This document shows, in pieces, positions 24,788 to 35,200 of a stretch of 64,000 nucleotides of DNA. How positions within the stretch are numbered: position 1 is the first letter of the stretch; each line of letters begins with the position of its first letter. Under the pieces are notes generated by a model, which was not told where the DNA came from, ran no database searches, and worked only from the letters and a program-made list of their open reading frames with translations. The stretch lies in NCBI RefSeq assembly GCF_004799035.1, contig NZ_MWIO01000015.1, forward strand, positions 1 to 64,000. Direction: 5' to 3'. The position numbers were made by a program, and so were the translations under genes. Source of the stretch: Rhodanobacter lindaniclasticus. Lineage in GTDB: Bacteria > Pseudomonadota > Gammaproteobacteria > Xanthomonadales > Rhodanobacteraceae.

Positions 24788-25914
24788 CGCAGCAGGTTGG
24801 CCGGATCGGCGCGGCGCAGGCTGCGCATCGCGGCCAGCCCGGACACGGCGGCCAGCCCCATCACCAGCACGATGCAGCCCAGCGCCGCCGCCACGTTGAG
24901 CACCACCGGCACGTCCTGGCTGCGCGCCAGCAGCATCAGCACGATGCCCAGCACGCTGGCGCCGAGCAGGCCCAGCGCGCCGACCCAGAACGCCTGCTCC
25001 AGCACCACCTTGCGCAGCGCGCCGACGCCCACGCCGAGCGCGTTGAGCGTGGCGTACTCGCGCACCGAGCCGTTGACCGCGGCGATCAGGGTCTGGCTGG
25101 TGATCACGGTGCCGACCAGGAACACGATGCCGGCCAGGAACAGCACGCCGGCGCCGGCGCCGGTGTCGAACAGCCAGTAGCGCACCGAGCGCTTGGCGAA
25201 ATCGCGCGCGCTCCAGGCGGTGTACGGGCCGAACGCGGTAGCGCCGCGCAGGCGCGCGGCCACCGCCTCGGCCTGCGCCGGATCGCGCAGCTTCGCCACC
25301 AGGTAGGTCGGGCCGGTGTCGGTGGGATCGTTGTCGAGCTCGCGCGCGGTCTCCAGCGAGCACAGCACGTTGACCCCGCCCAGCGCGCGCAGCCCGCTGC
25401 CGATGCCCACCACGCGCACCCGGTGGCCGTTGATGGTGGCGCTCTGGCCGACGTCCACGCCGAGCTGGTCCAGCGCGGAGCGGTCGATGACGATGGCATC
25501 GGGTTCGGCCAGCCGTGCGCGCAATGCGGGCGGCAGCACCTTCGCGAACATCAGGCCGTCGGCCGCCGGGTCGATGCCGGAGACGAACACCGAGACGCCG
25601 CCGGTCTCGCGCGGCCCGCGCCAGTCGCCATCGACCCACAGGTATGGCTCGACCCGCTGCACCTGCGGGTCCATCTGCAGGTGCGAGGCGACGTCCGCGT
25701 CGATCGCGCGGCCGAGCCCGACGCTCTGCGTGCCGGGATAACCCACCCAGACCTCGGCCGCCGAACCGGTGACGTACACACTGGTGCTGCCGAAGATGCC
25801 CAGCACCAGCGCGATCTGCAGCAGTTGCAGCAGGCCGGCGAAGCCGACCGCCAGCATCGCCGGCAGGAACCGGCGCCATTCGTAGACCAGCGTCTTGCGC
25901 GCGAGAGCGACCAT
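24784..25914 (-). CDS. FtsX/MacB-type ABC transporter permease
   Basis: A 376-residue permease with the four-helix MacB/FtsX topology: one N-terminal helix (about residues 17-38), a large periplasmic domain of some 220 residues, then three C-terminal helices (for example AGVLFLAGIVFLVGTVITSQ and the final LGCIVLVMGLAAVSGLAAMR). The loop NGSVREYATLNALGVGVGAL matches the FtsX-domain coupling region. The ATG overlaps the OMF stop by 1 nt. With the ATPase, adaptor and OMF it forms a complete MacAB-TolC-like export machine. Confidence 0.9.
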   Translation of the reverse strand: MVALARKTLVYEWRRFLPAMLAVGFAGLLQLLQIALVLGIFGSTSVYVTGSAAEVWVGYPGTQSVGLGRAIDADVASHLQMDPQVQRVEPYLWVDGDWRGPRETGGVSVFVSGIDPAADGLMFAKVLPPALRARLAEPDAIVIDRSALDQLGVDVGQSATINGHRVRVVGIGSGLRALGGVNVLCSLETARELDNDPTDTGPTYLVAKLRDPAQAEAVAARLRGATAFGPYTAWSARDFAKRSVRYWLFDTGAGAGVLFLAGIVFLVGTVITSQTLIAAVNGSVREYATLNALGVGVGALRKVVLEQAFWVGALGLLGASVLGIVLMLLARSQDVPVVLNVAAALGCIVLVMGLAAVSGLAAMRSLRRADPANLLR

Positions 25915-27371
25915 CAGCGCGGCGCCGCTGCACTGGCCGCGGCGGTCGGCGCCGTCGTTGCCGCCGGAGGCGGCGCGCCGCCGAGCGCCTTGAACAAGGC
26001 CACGTAGGCCAGCGCGCGGGCGGCCCGCGCGTCGTCCAGTTCCAGCGCCGCCTGGGTCGCGGCGATGCGGCCGTCGATCTGCTGCAGCGGGCTGTCCAGG
26101 TGCAGCGCGACGCGCTGGCGCAGCACCTGGTCGGCGTGTTGCAACGCCTGCCACGCGGCCTGGTCGTGGCGCTCGCGCTCGCTCTGCTGGTGCAGGCTGC
26201 CGAGCGCCGTCTCCACCTCGGCCACGCCCTGCAGCACCGCCTGCCGATAGGCCAGCACGCTGGCCTTGAGCTGGTGCGCGCTGGCGTGGTGCGCCGCCAC
26301 CCGCATGCCCCAGTCGAACAGCGGGATGCTGATGATCGGGCCGAGCGAGGCGATCGCGTTGGGAGTGGTGGAGAAGCGGTGGTTGTTGTTGATGTCGGTG
26401 GCCCACACCAGCGAGCCGCCGATGCCGATGCTGGGGAACATGTCGGCGTGGGCCAGCGCCAGTTCGCCGGCGGCGCGCAGCACGTCGGCCTCGGCGCGGG
26501 CGATCTCCGGGCGCGTGCGCAGCAGGTCGGCCGGGGTGGCGCCGAGCCGCCACGCACCCAGTTCGGGTGGCGGCGCGGGCTGCAGCCAGGCCGGATCGGG
26601 TTGCTCGCGACCGAGCAGCACGGCCAGCCGCTGGGCGCTGGCGTCGATCGCCTGACGCGGCGCCGCCAGCGCGGCCTCGGCCTGCGCGCTGGCGGCCGCG
26701 GCCTGATCCACCGCGGCGGGTGCGGCCAGTTGCAGGCGCTGGCGTGCCTGCAGCAACTGCCAGGCGCGCGCGCGCTCGGCGGCCACCTGCTGCAGCCCTT
26801 GCTCCTGTCGTTGCGCGGTGCGCAGGCCGATCCATTCGCGCACCACCTCGGCGACCAGGCTGACCCGCGCCGCGCGCAGGTCGGCGACGCCGGCGTCCAG
26901 CTCGCCCTGCGCCACGCGGCGACTGCCCTCGGCGCGGCCGAACAGGCCCAGTTCCCAGGTGGCGTCGAAGCCGGCGACGAAGAACGAGGCGCTGGCGTCC
27001 GGGTCGACCGCGTCGCCGGTGCGTGCGGAAAGGCCGGGCCGGTAGCGATCGGTCGCGTGCCGGCGCAGGATGCGCACCGCGCGCAGGCGCTCGACCGCCT
27101 GCGCCACGTCGAGGTTGTCGGCCAGCGCGCGCTCGACCAGCGCATCGAGCGCCGGATCGTGGAACGCATGCCACCAGAGCGCGGGGTCGGTCGCCGCCGC
27201 CGGCGCGGAGGCGGTCGCATGCCGCCACTGGGCGGACTGCGGCGGTGCCAGCTTCGGCAGCGGTTCGGCGCAGCCGGCCAATGCGCACAGCAGCAGCGCG
27301 CACAGCAGCGGGCGGAGGCGCCTGCACGGGCCGGATGCAGCGGGGTTCAGGCGGGCGAACTCGGCGGGCAT
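25914..27371 (-). CDS. TolC-family outer-membrane lipoprotein (NodT-type)
   Basis: A 485-residue outer-membrane factor with a lipoprotein signal after a short leader (RRLRPLLCALLLCALAGCAEP, lipobox LAGC). Two OEP repeats cover the rest, with the conserved-looking MFPSIGIGGSLVW and PLFDWGMRVAAHHA segments. The start at 27371 was chosen because it places the signal near the N-terminus; an ATG about 40 codons upstream is also in frame. First gene of the eight-gene operon that runs down to the DegT aminotransferase. A 119-nt gap separates it from the upstream histidine kinase gene, so the regulator genes may be a separate unit. Confidence 0.88.
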   Translation of the reverse strand: MPAEFARLNPAASGPCRRLRPLLCALLLCALAGCAEPLPKLAPPQSAQWRHATASAPAAATDPALWWHAFHDPALDALVERALADNLDVAQAVERLRAVRILRRHATDRYRPGLSARTGDAVDPDASASFFVAGFDATWELGLFGRAEGSRRVAQGELDAGVADLRAARVSLVAEVVREWIGLRTAQRQEQGLQQVAAERARAWQLLQARQRLQLAAPAAVDQAAAASAQAEAALAAPRQAIDASAQRLAVLLGREQPDPAWLQPAPPPELGAWRLGATPADLLRTRPEIARAEADVLRAAGELALAHADMFPSIGIGGSLVWATDINNNHRFSTTPNAIASLGPIISIPLFDWGMRVAAHHASAHQLKASVLAYRQAVLQGVAEVETALGSLHQQSERERHDQAAWQALQHADQVLRQRVALHLDSPLQQIDGRIAATQAALELDDARAARALAYVALFKALGGAPPPAATTAPTAAASAAAPR

Positions 27372-27490
27372 GTTCCATGGCGGCGGGTCGCGCAGGACGT
27401 GCGCGGGCGCCGGGGCAGAAGTCGGAGCCCCATTGTGGTGTGCGAATCTTTCGCCGGCCTTATCGCCCGCGGCGCCGGCCACGGAGGTGT

Positions 27491-28897
27491 TCATGGCGGC
27501 GCGTCCACCGCGGCGGGCGGCGGCGGAAAGTGCACGGCCACTTGCAGGCCATGAGGATCGATGTTGCGGAAGACCAGCTCGGCACCATGGCGGCCGGCGA
27601 TGTGCTGCACGATGGCCAGGCCCAGCCCGCTGCCGGGCTCGGCGCTGGCGCCGACGCGAAAGAAGCGCTCGCTCAACCGCGGCAGCAGGTCCGGCGGCAC
27701 GCCCGGGCCGTTGTCCTCGACCAGCAGGCTGGCGCCGCCGTCGGCGCGCGCGCGCAGTCGCACGGTGATCTCGCTGCCGCGGCCGGCGTAGCGCACCGCG
27801 TTGTCGATCAGGTTGTCGAGCAGGTCCTGCAGGCCGGCGGGTTCGCCGAGCACCCACAGTGGTGCCGCACCGCCCTCGTAGCCGAGGTCGATGCCCTCGC
27901 GGATCGCCTCGTGCACCCGCTGGGCAACCATCTCGGGCACCCGCCGGGCCAGGTCGATCAGGCGCTGCTCGCCACCCTCCGGCGGCGCCGCCTGCGCGCG
28001 GGTCAGCGCCAGCAGTTGCGAGGCGGTGCGCGCGGCGCGCCGGGTCAGCCGCTGGATGTGGGCGAGCGCGTCGGCCTGGTTCGCCGGGCTGGGATCGGCC
28101 AGCGCGCGGTCGGCGTGCAGGCTCAGGCCGGCCAGCGGCGTGCGCAGCTGGTGCGCGGCATCGGCGATGAAGCGGTCGTGCAGCGCCAGCATGTCGCGCA
28201 GCCGGCCGAACAGCGCGTCGATGGTGCGCGTGAGCGGCTGGATCTCCTGCGGCACGTCGGGACCGTCGATCGGGGTGAGTTCGCTGGAGCGGGCGGCCAG
28301 CCGTGCGGTCAGCGGATCGAGCACGCGCAGGCCGCGACGCACGCCGAACCAGACCAGCGACAGCACGCAGGCGATCAGCAGGGTCTGCATCACCACCGCC
28401 AGCAACAGGATCTCGCGGGCCTGTTCGCGACGATCGTGCAGCGTCTCGGCCACGGTGACGGTGAGCTGGCCGGCGGCATCGCCCGGCATGTCTTCGCGCA
28501 CGGTGGCCGCGCGCAGCGCGTGGCCGTCCAGGCGGGCGTCGTACAGCGCAGGCACGCCGGCGGCTGTCGGCGTCGGTGGCGCGGCCAGCCGGTCATCGCC
28601 GGCGAGCAGGCCCTGGCTGGAACTGCGCACGCTGAAATAGCTGCGTCCGTCCGGATCGTATTCGAGCAGGAAACGCGCCTGCCGCGACAGCTGGCCGCCC
28701 AGCGGGTTGTTTTGCAGCAGCTTGGCGAGAGTGCGCGCATCGTCGGCGAGGTCGCGGTCGTGCACCCGGTTGGCGTAGCCCAGCGCCACGCCGTAGCTCA
28801 GCAGCGCATCAAGCAGCAGCAGCGCCGCCATCGGGATCAGCAGGAACACCAGCAGTCGTCGACGCAGGCTGGGGCGCGCGGGCGCGGGGCGTTTCAT
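27491..28897 (-). CDS. Two-component sensor histidine kinase
   Basis: A 468-residue membrane kinase. Two transmembrane helices (near residues 16-38 and 163-185) flank a roughly 120-residue periplasmic sensor (2CSK_N-like), followed by a HAMP-like linker, the dimerisation His in FIADAAHQLRTPLAGL, the N box NLIDNAVRYA, G1 VEDNGPGVPP and G2 GSGLGLAIVQHIAG. The organisation resembles TctE/QseC-type kinases. Its ATG overlaps the regulator stop by 4 nt. It probably controls the exporter operon immediately downstream. Confidence 0.93.
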   Translation of the reverse strand: MKRPAPARPSLRRRLLVFLLIPMAALLLLDALLSYGVALGYANRVHDRDLADDARTLAKLLQNNPLGGQLSRQARFLLEYDPDGRSYFSVRSSSQGLLAGDDRLAAPPTPTAAGVPALYDARLDGHALRAATVREDMPGDAAGQLTVTVAETLHDRREQAREILLLAVVMQTLLIACVLSLVWFGVRRGLRVLDPLTARLAARSSELTPIDGPDVPQEIQPLTRTIDALFGRLRDMLALHDRFIADAAHQLRTPLAGLSLHADRALADPSPANQADALAHIQRLTRRAARTASQLLALTRAQAAPPEGGEQRLIDLARRVPEMVAQRVHEAIREGIDLGYEGGAAPLWVLGEPAGLQDLLDNLIDNAVRYAGRGSEITVRLRARADGGASLLVEDNGPGVPPDLLPRLSERFFRVGASAEPGSGLGLAIVQHIAGRHGAELVFRNIDPHGLQVAVHFPPPPAAVDAPP

Positions 28898-29580
28898 GCG
28901 GCGTCGCCGGCGTCGGCCAGCTCCTCCAGCAGATAGCCGAGGCCGCGGATGGTGCGCACGCCGGTGCCGCTGCCGTCCAGCTTGCGGCGCAGGCGGTGGA
29001 TGGCGATGTCCAGACCGTTGTCGGTCAGTTCCTGGTCCCAGTCGCACAGCGCCTCGATCAGTTGCGCGCGACTGGTGACGCGATCGGCGCGCAGCGCCAG
29101 CGCTTCGAGCAGGCCGAACTCGCGCGCGGTCAGCTCCAGCGGGCGGCGATCGACCCAGGCGCGGTGGCCGGGCAGGTCCAGCCGCAACCGGCCCAGTTGC
29201 AGTTCCGGCTTGCCCTGGCTGCTGACCCGGCGCAGCAGGGCGCGCACGCGCGCCTCGAACTCGCTCAGCGCGAACGGCTTGACCAGGTAATCGTCGGCGC
29301 CCAGGTCGAGCACGCGGATGCGTTCGGCCAGGCCGTCGCGCGCGGTCACCACCAGCACCGGCAGGCCCTTGCCGCGGCGGCGCAGGCGCTGCAGCACCTC
29401 GCTGCCATCCAGCCCCGGCAGGCCCAGGTCCAGCACCAGCAGGTCGTAGCCGTGATCGCGCAGCGCGGCGTCAGCCTGGCCGCCGTCCGTCACATGGTCC
29501 ACGGCGTGCCCGCCCTGGCGCAGCGAGGCGCGGATGCCCTCGGCAATGGAGGGATCGTCTTCCACCAGCAGGATGCGCAT
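28894..29580 (-). CDS. OmpR-family response regulator
   Basis: A 228-residue regulator. The receiver domain (MRILLVEDDPSIAEG, phosphoacceptor Asp in LLVLDLGLPG near residue 51, Lys in DDYLVKPFA) is followed by a winged-helix DNA-binding domain (LTAREFGLLEALALRADRVT, then the wing GVRTIRGLGYLL). It heads the two-gene regulator unit. The 121 nt upstream carry the likely promoter but I see no clear -10/-35 pair. Confidence 0.93.
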   Translation of the reverse strand: MRILLVEDDPSIAEGIRASLRQGGHAVDHVTDGGQADAALRDHGYDLLVLDLGLPGLDGSEVLQRLRRRGKGLPVLVVTARDGLAERIRVLDLGADDYLVKPFALSEFEARVRALLRRVSSQGKPELQLGRLRLDLPGHRAWVDRRPLELTAREFGLLEALALRADRVTSRAQLIEALCDWDQELTDNGLDIAIHRLRRKLDGSGTGVRTIRGLGYLLEELADAGDAA

Positions 29581-29701
29581 GGGGACTCCGATACGGGAGA
29601 AAGCGGTGACACGACGCGCGGCTGCCATTCTGGCGCGCAATTCGCCCGGTCGTGCCGCTCGTTGACCACGCCGGCGGCGCGAGGTTCAAGCGGGTGCGGT
29701 T

Positions 29702-32080
29702 TCAGTTCGCCACATGGAAGCGCACGGCGCTGAAGGCGCCGTCGCCGGTCAGCGCGGTGACGGTGTGCGGGCCGGCCCGGTGCAGCGCGATGGTTTGTGC
29801 GGCGGCGCCCACGCTGCTGCCTTGCAGGCGGCCGTCGAGCAGCCATTGCACTTCGCCGTCGGCGCCGAGCGCGCGCAGGGTCACGCGCAGCGGCTGGTCG
29901 CTGTTCGGCGCGCGGCGCAGGGTGACGCCGCTGGCCAGGCCGGCGATGCGGATCGGCGTGGCGCGGTCCAGCGAATCGGCGGCGCAACCGGGGGCGAGCG
30001 GCGGCAGCGCGGCGGCGGCGCGGTCGTCGACGCCGAGCCACGGCGTGGCCAGCGCGGGCCAGCGCGCGAGCTGGATCGTGCGTTCGTGCGCGGCGTGGCA
30101 GGCGCCGCTGAGGCGCTGGCCTTTCGCGTCGACGCGCAGGCTGAGCAGGCCGGCGGACCACGCGCCGAGGTCGCGCTCGGCGAAGGTGGGCGGCAGCGCG
30201 TCGTCGAGCACCCATGCACTGCGCCGCTGGCGGCACAGGCTGGCCGGGGTGTTTTCGAACGCGCCGCCCAGCGGCCAGCAGATGTCGCGGCGGCTGACGC
30301 TGGCCGGCTGCGCGCGGGCGTGGCCGCCGCGCGAGGGCAGCATGTCGACGATCTGGAACAGCAGCGGCAGCGCGGTCACCGCACCGTACTGGCCGGGCGA
30401 GGGCGTGCCGTCGGGGCGGCCGATCCACACGCCGACGGTCCAGCGGTCGGTGACGCCGATCGACCAGGCGTCGCGGTAGCCGTAGCTGGTGCCGGTCTTC
30501 CAGGCCACCGTGGCATGCCGGTTGATCGCGCCGGCGAGCGGGCCGCCTTCGACGTCGGCCGGGTTGCTGGCCAGGATGTCGCGGATGATCCACGCCGCGC
30601 CGCTCGACAGCAGCCGGCGCGGGCGCGCCGGTTGTTCCGTCGTGTAGCGCGGCGTGCCGGCAATGCCGTCGTTGGCGAACGCGGTGTACGCGCCGACCAG
30701 GTTCTCCAGCCGGGTGGCGGTGCCGCCCAGGACGATCGACAGGTTCGGCTGCGCGCCCGCGGGCAGACCCAGGTCCAGGCCGCCATTCGCCAGCCGCGCC
30801 ATGAAGCGCGCCGGACCGACGCGATCCAGCACGTCCACCGCCGGCACGTTGAGCGAACGCTGCAGGGCTTCGGCGGCGCTGACCGGCCCTGAAAACGCCT
30901 CGTCGAAATTGCCCGGCTTGTAGCCGCCGAAATCCTGCGGCGCGTCGACCAGCAGGCTTTGCGAGGTGATCAGGCCGTCGTCCAGCGCCAGGCCGTACAG
31001 GAACGGCTTGAGCGTGGAGCCGGGCGAGCGCGGCGCGGCCACCATGTCGATGTAGCCGTGCCGCTGCGGGTTGGCGAAGTCGCTGGTGCCGACGTAGATG
31101 CGCGCCTCCAGCGTGGCGTTGTCGACCACCAGCAAGGCGGCCGAGGTGTGCGACGGCAGTCGCGACAGATACGTGCTGACCCGATCCTCGGCGGCGCGCT
31201 GCAGGTTGGCGTCGATGGTGCTGGTGATGCGCCGCGCCCGCGGCTGTTCGCGATGCAGCCGCTCGGCCAGCAGCGCGGCGGACAGCGGCGCACGCAGCGA
31301 GCGCGCCACCACCGGCTCGATCGCCGCATCGCGCACTTCGGCGGCGCTCCACACGCCGAGGTCGCGCATGCGGCGCAGTACCTTGTCGCGCGCGGCGCGC
31401 GCCGCCTGCGGGTGGCGATCCGGGCGCAGCCGGCTGGGCGATTGCGGCAGCACCGCCAGCAGCGCCGCCTCGGCGTGCGACAGCCGCGTCGCCGGCTTGC
31501 CCAGGTACGCCCACGACGCCGCCTCGACGCCCTCGATCGGGCCACCGAACGGCGCGTGGTTGAGGTACAGGTCGAGGATCTGCGCCTTTGACAGATGCGC
31601 CTCCAGCTGCAGCGCGCGGAAGATCTGCACCAGCTTGCCGCGGAAGGTATGCGGGATCGGTTCGATGATGCGCGCCACCTGCATGGTCAGCGTGGAACCG
31701 CCGGAGACGATGTGCCCGTGCGCGATGCCGCCGGCGAGGCCGCGCAGCAGCGCGTACGGATTGACGCCGGGGTGGCGGTAGAACCAGCGGTCCTCGTAGG
31801 TGAGCAGCGCCTTCAGGTACAGCGGCGAGACCTTGCTCGCGGTGGTCGGGTAACGCCACACGCCGTCGCTGTCGGCGAACGCGCGCAGCGGCGTGCCGTC
31901 GCGCGCGAGCACCACGGTGCTGCCGGTGTCGGGGGCGGGGAGGTGCAGCGGGAACAGATGGTCGAGGACGAAGGCGGCGAGCAGCAGCACGCCGACAGTG
32001 ATGAGCACCGCACGCAGCCAGCGGCACGCGCGCGAGCGGCGTGTGGAAGCGAGCGGCGTGGCGGCTGGAATCGCAGTCAT
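29702..32080 (-). CDS. pbpC: Penicillin-binding protein 1C (bifunctional glycosyltransferase/transpeptidase)
   Basis: A 792-residue class A PBP, close to the roughly 770 residues of E. coli PbpC. One N-terminal anchor helix (AVLITVGVLLLAAFVLDHLF) precedes the GT51 domain (catalytic Glu in LLTYEDRWFYRHPGVNP; GGSTLTMQ), then the transpeptidase domain with SPGSTLKPF (SxxK Ser and Lys), a probable SxN, and KTGTSYGYRD, and a C-terminal BiPBP_C domain. The start at 32080 was preferred because it gives the short cytoplasmic tail. A dispersed repeat fills the 165 nt between it and the alpha-2-macroglobulin gene upstream, with which it forms the well-known pbpC/A2M pair. Confidence 0.93.
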   Translation of the reverse strand: MTAIPAATPLASTRRSRACRWLRAVLITVGVLLLAAFVLDHLFPLHLPAPDTGSTVVLARDGTPLRAFADSDGVWRYPTTASKVSPLYLKALLTYEDRWFYRHPGVNPYALLRGLAGGIAHGHIVSGGSTLTMQVARIIEPIPHTFRGKLVQIFRALQLEAHLSKAQILDLYLNHAPFGGPIEGVEAASWAYLGKPATRLSHAEAALLAVLPQSPSRLRPDRHPQAARAARDKVLRRMRDLGVWSAAEVRDAAIEPVVARSLRAPLSAALLAERLHREQPRARRITSTIDANLQRAAEDRVSTYLSRLPSHTSAALLVVDNATLEARIYVGTSDFANPQRHGYIDMVAAPRSPGSTLKPFLYGLALDDGLITSQSLLVDAPQDFGGYKPGNFDEAFSGPVSAAEALQRSLNVPAVDVLDRVGPARFMARLANGGLDLGLPAGAQPNLSIVLGGTATRLENLVGAYTAFANDGIAGTPRYTTEQPARPRRLLSSGAAWIIRDILASNPADVEGGPLAGAINRHATVAWKTGTSYGYRDAWSIGVTDRWTVGVWIGRPDGTPSPGQYGAVTALPLLFQIVDMLPSRGGHARAQPASVSRRDICWPLGGAFENTPASLCRQRRSAWVLDDALPPTFAERDLGAWSAGLLSLRVDAKGQRLSGACHAAHERTIQLARWPALATPWLGVDDRAAAALPPLAPGCAADSLDRATPIRIAGLASGVTLRRAPNSDQPLRVTLRALGADGEVQWLLDGRLQGSSVGAAAQTIALHRAGPHTVTALTGDGAFSAVRFHVAN

Positions 32081-32097
32081 GATGCGGTGCAGGCTGC

Positions 32098-32235
32098 CTG
32101 GCTCCCTCCCCTGCACAGCAGGGGAGGGCTGGGGTGGGGTGCTCTTTGTCATACCCAAGCGAAAGTCAAAAGCCTTACCCCCTCACCTGAAGGACTCCCT
32201 TCGGTCGCCAGCCTCCCCCTGCGAGCAGGGGGAGG
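32098..32235. repeat. Bipartite palindromic repeat (GGGGAGGG family) in the pbpC/A2M gap
   Basis: One half contains CCCTCCCCTGC-ACA-GCAGGGGAGGG and the other half CCTCCCCCTGCGAGCAGGGG, joined by a less structured middle. It belongs to the same broad family of hairpin-plus-GGGTGAGGG repeats as those found inside the lhr gene. Here it occupies a normal intergenic site. Confidence 0.6.
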
Positions 32236-32245
32236 AGCAGGAGCA

Positions 32246-35200
32246 TCACGGCTCGACCACGCTGATCTTCACCGGCTCGGCCTTGCCGATGCCGCGCACG
32301 GCGGGGCGATACATGTCCTCCACCAGCGACGGCGGCACGGTGTAGCTGCCGGGCGTCACCGCGCGCACCAGGTAGAACACGCGGGACTTGTCGCCGCGGC
32401 GCAGATTCAGCGCAGCGGCGTAGCGGTCGTCGCGATATTCCTCGTGCACGGTTTCCGCCGCCGCCGCGTGCTGGTCCAGGTCGATGCCGTCGATCACCAC
32501 GCCGGACCATTGCTGCGCACCGCCGAGGTTGAGGTTCTCCACTTCCAGCCCGCCGGGCAGCAGGTCGGTGACCAGCGCGTCGGGCACGTCCATGCGTGCC
32601 TCGATGGTCAGCTCGACGATCAGCGTGTCGCCTTCCTTCAATTGATTGCCCATCCACGGCTTGCCGTCGGTGGTGAACCAGCTGCGGCGCACGTCGATCT
32701 GGCTGTCGTCGGCGGCGGGCGCCTTTTGCGGAATTCCGGCGACGTCGAGCGTGGCGAAGATCGCCGCGTCGCTGGTCGGCTGCACGCTGACGCCGGCCGC
32801 GAGGTCGGCGGCGGTGAGTTCGCGGCTCCACACGCGGCTGTCCGGCGCAGTCTCGAGCTTGCCGGCCACGCTCATGGTGGCGGCCAGCGGCGCGTTGCTC
32901 TTCGCGTCGAACGCCGCCGCCACGCGGGCGATCGCCGCCTGCTCCTGCGTGCTCAGGTACGACCACGACCAGCGGTAGTTCCTGTCCTGCTGCTGGCGCA
33001 CGCGCACGTTGGCGGTGGCGTTGCGTGCCCAGTCGACCAGCTTGGCGTCGTAGGCCGGCTTGCTCATGCCGTAGGTATGCGTGAGCGCGACCATCAGGGC
33101 CAGGTCGCGCAGCTCCGAGCCGTAGTCGCCGACATACCACGGGCGCTCCTTGCTCCACGCAAACGCCTCGTCGATCGCCTTCTGCGCGCGCTCGTTGTCG
33201 CCCATCAGCTTGAACGCGATGCCGAAGTGCACCAGCGGCAGCGGCGCCACCAGCTTCTGCCGCTCGTTGTCGAAGATCGCGCGCAGCGTACCCAGCGGCG
33301 CGCGGTTGACGCGGGCCAGCACGAAGCCGGAGTAGGCCTCGTCGGCGAGGCGCAGATGGTCGTGGTGTTCGTAGCTGTAGTACGGATGGCCGCCGGCGAG
33401 CAGGTCGTCGTTGAGCCGCTGCAGCGCTTTCTGCAGCACGTCCTGCGGCACGGCGAAGCCGGCGTCGCGCGCGTCCAGCATGAAATCGACCACGTACGGC
33501 GTGGTGAAGGTGACGATCGGGCTGGAGCCGCCCCAGAAGCTGAAGTGGCCGTTGCTGGCCTGGAACGAGGCGATCCGCGACAGCGCGCCGTCCACCGCGG
33601 CCTGGCGCACGGCGTCGCTCATTTGCTGCGCGCCCAGCGCCTTGGCCGTCTGGCCGTCCAGAATCAGCGCGGCGTAGCCCTTGCTGGTGGTCTGCTCGAT
33701 GCAGCCGTACGGGTAGCGCAGCATGTAGCGCAGCGCGGCGGCGTACGGCAGCGGCGGCAAGGTGCTCAGGGTGAGCCGCGCCTTTACCGTGGCCGGCAGC
33801 AGGCCGGCGATCGCGGCGGCGCCGAAGTGCTCGCCCTTGCCCGCCTCCAGCGCCAGCGGCGTGGTGCTCACCGTTTCCGGCCAGGCCGGGCGCACGGCGA
33901 ATTCGAAGTGGCGATCGACCTGGTAGTCATTCAACTCGGCGTGGATGTCGACCGTCGCCACCGCCGCACCGGCCTGTGCCGTCACCGGCATCTGCAGCGT
34001 GGTGCCGGCGCCGTCCTTCAACGCCACGCTTTGCGTGGCCTTGTCCACCGTGATCAGGCCGCCGCCCTTGACGCTGACCTTGGCGGTGCCGTCCTTGCCC
34101 GACAGGTTCTTCAGGTCGAGGCTGATCATCGCCTGGTCGCCGGCGGCCATCACCCGCGGCGTGCTCGGCTCGACCACCAGCGGCGCACGCACGGTGACGT
34201 TGCCGTCGGCGTTGCCGTAGCGGCTGTCGGTGTAGGCCAGCGCGGCCAGGCGCAAGCTGCCGTTGAAGTCGGGCACGTCCACGCGCAGCGTGGCCCTGCC
34301 CTGCGCGTCGAACGCGACCGGGCCGGCGAACAGGTCGACGATCTGCACCTTGGGATTGAGCCGGGTGGCCTTGGGCAGCGCGCCCGCGCTCATGTCGCCG
34401 CCGTAGCGCAGCCGGGCCTCGGCACCGTCCATCGCCTCGATGAGGCGGCTGTACAGGTCGTAGGCGTCCACGCCGAGCGCGCGCTTGGCGAACAGCCACG
34501 CCCACGCGTCGGGCACCGCATAGTCGGTGATGTTGAGCACGCCCTGGTCGACCGCCGACAGCGTGACGAAGGCCTGCTGCCCGGCCAGCCCGCTGGCCTG
34601 CACGCCCACCTCGAGCGGATTGCCCGGGCGCATCAGCGCGGGCGCGTCGAGCTTGAGCGGAATGCGCCGCTCGTTGCGGTCCATCGCCACGTACTCCACG
34701 CCCATCGCGCGCGCCGGCGTGGTGTGTTCGGCAGCCTCGCCGCCGCGGAACACCAGCGCGGTCACGTAGACGTCGTGACGCTCCCACTCCTTGGTCACCG
34801 GGATCTCGAACACGGCGCCGGCCTTGGCCTCGATGTTCTTCGTGTAGAGCAGATGATCCGACTCCACCAGCAGCACGCCGGGGCCGTCGTGCGGCGGCGT
34901 CACGGTGACCTTCATGCTGTCACCGGCACGGTAGCGCGCCTTGTCCAGCTGCAGCTTGACCTTGTCCGGGCGCGCTTCCTTGCCCAGGTTCTCGTCGTCC
35001 CAGCTGTAGCCGGCGAAGAACGGGAACACCGTGGTGAGCTTGGTCGCCGGGTCGTACACCTCGACGCGGTAGCTGCCCCACTGCACCGGGAACTCGACGT
35101 GGGCGGCCTTGCCGGCGGCGACGTCGATGTCCTTCTCGTCGATCAGCTGCAGGCGCTGGTTCGCGTCGGATTGCCAGCCGCCGCTGCGCTCGTACAGCCA

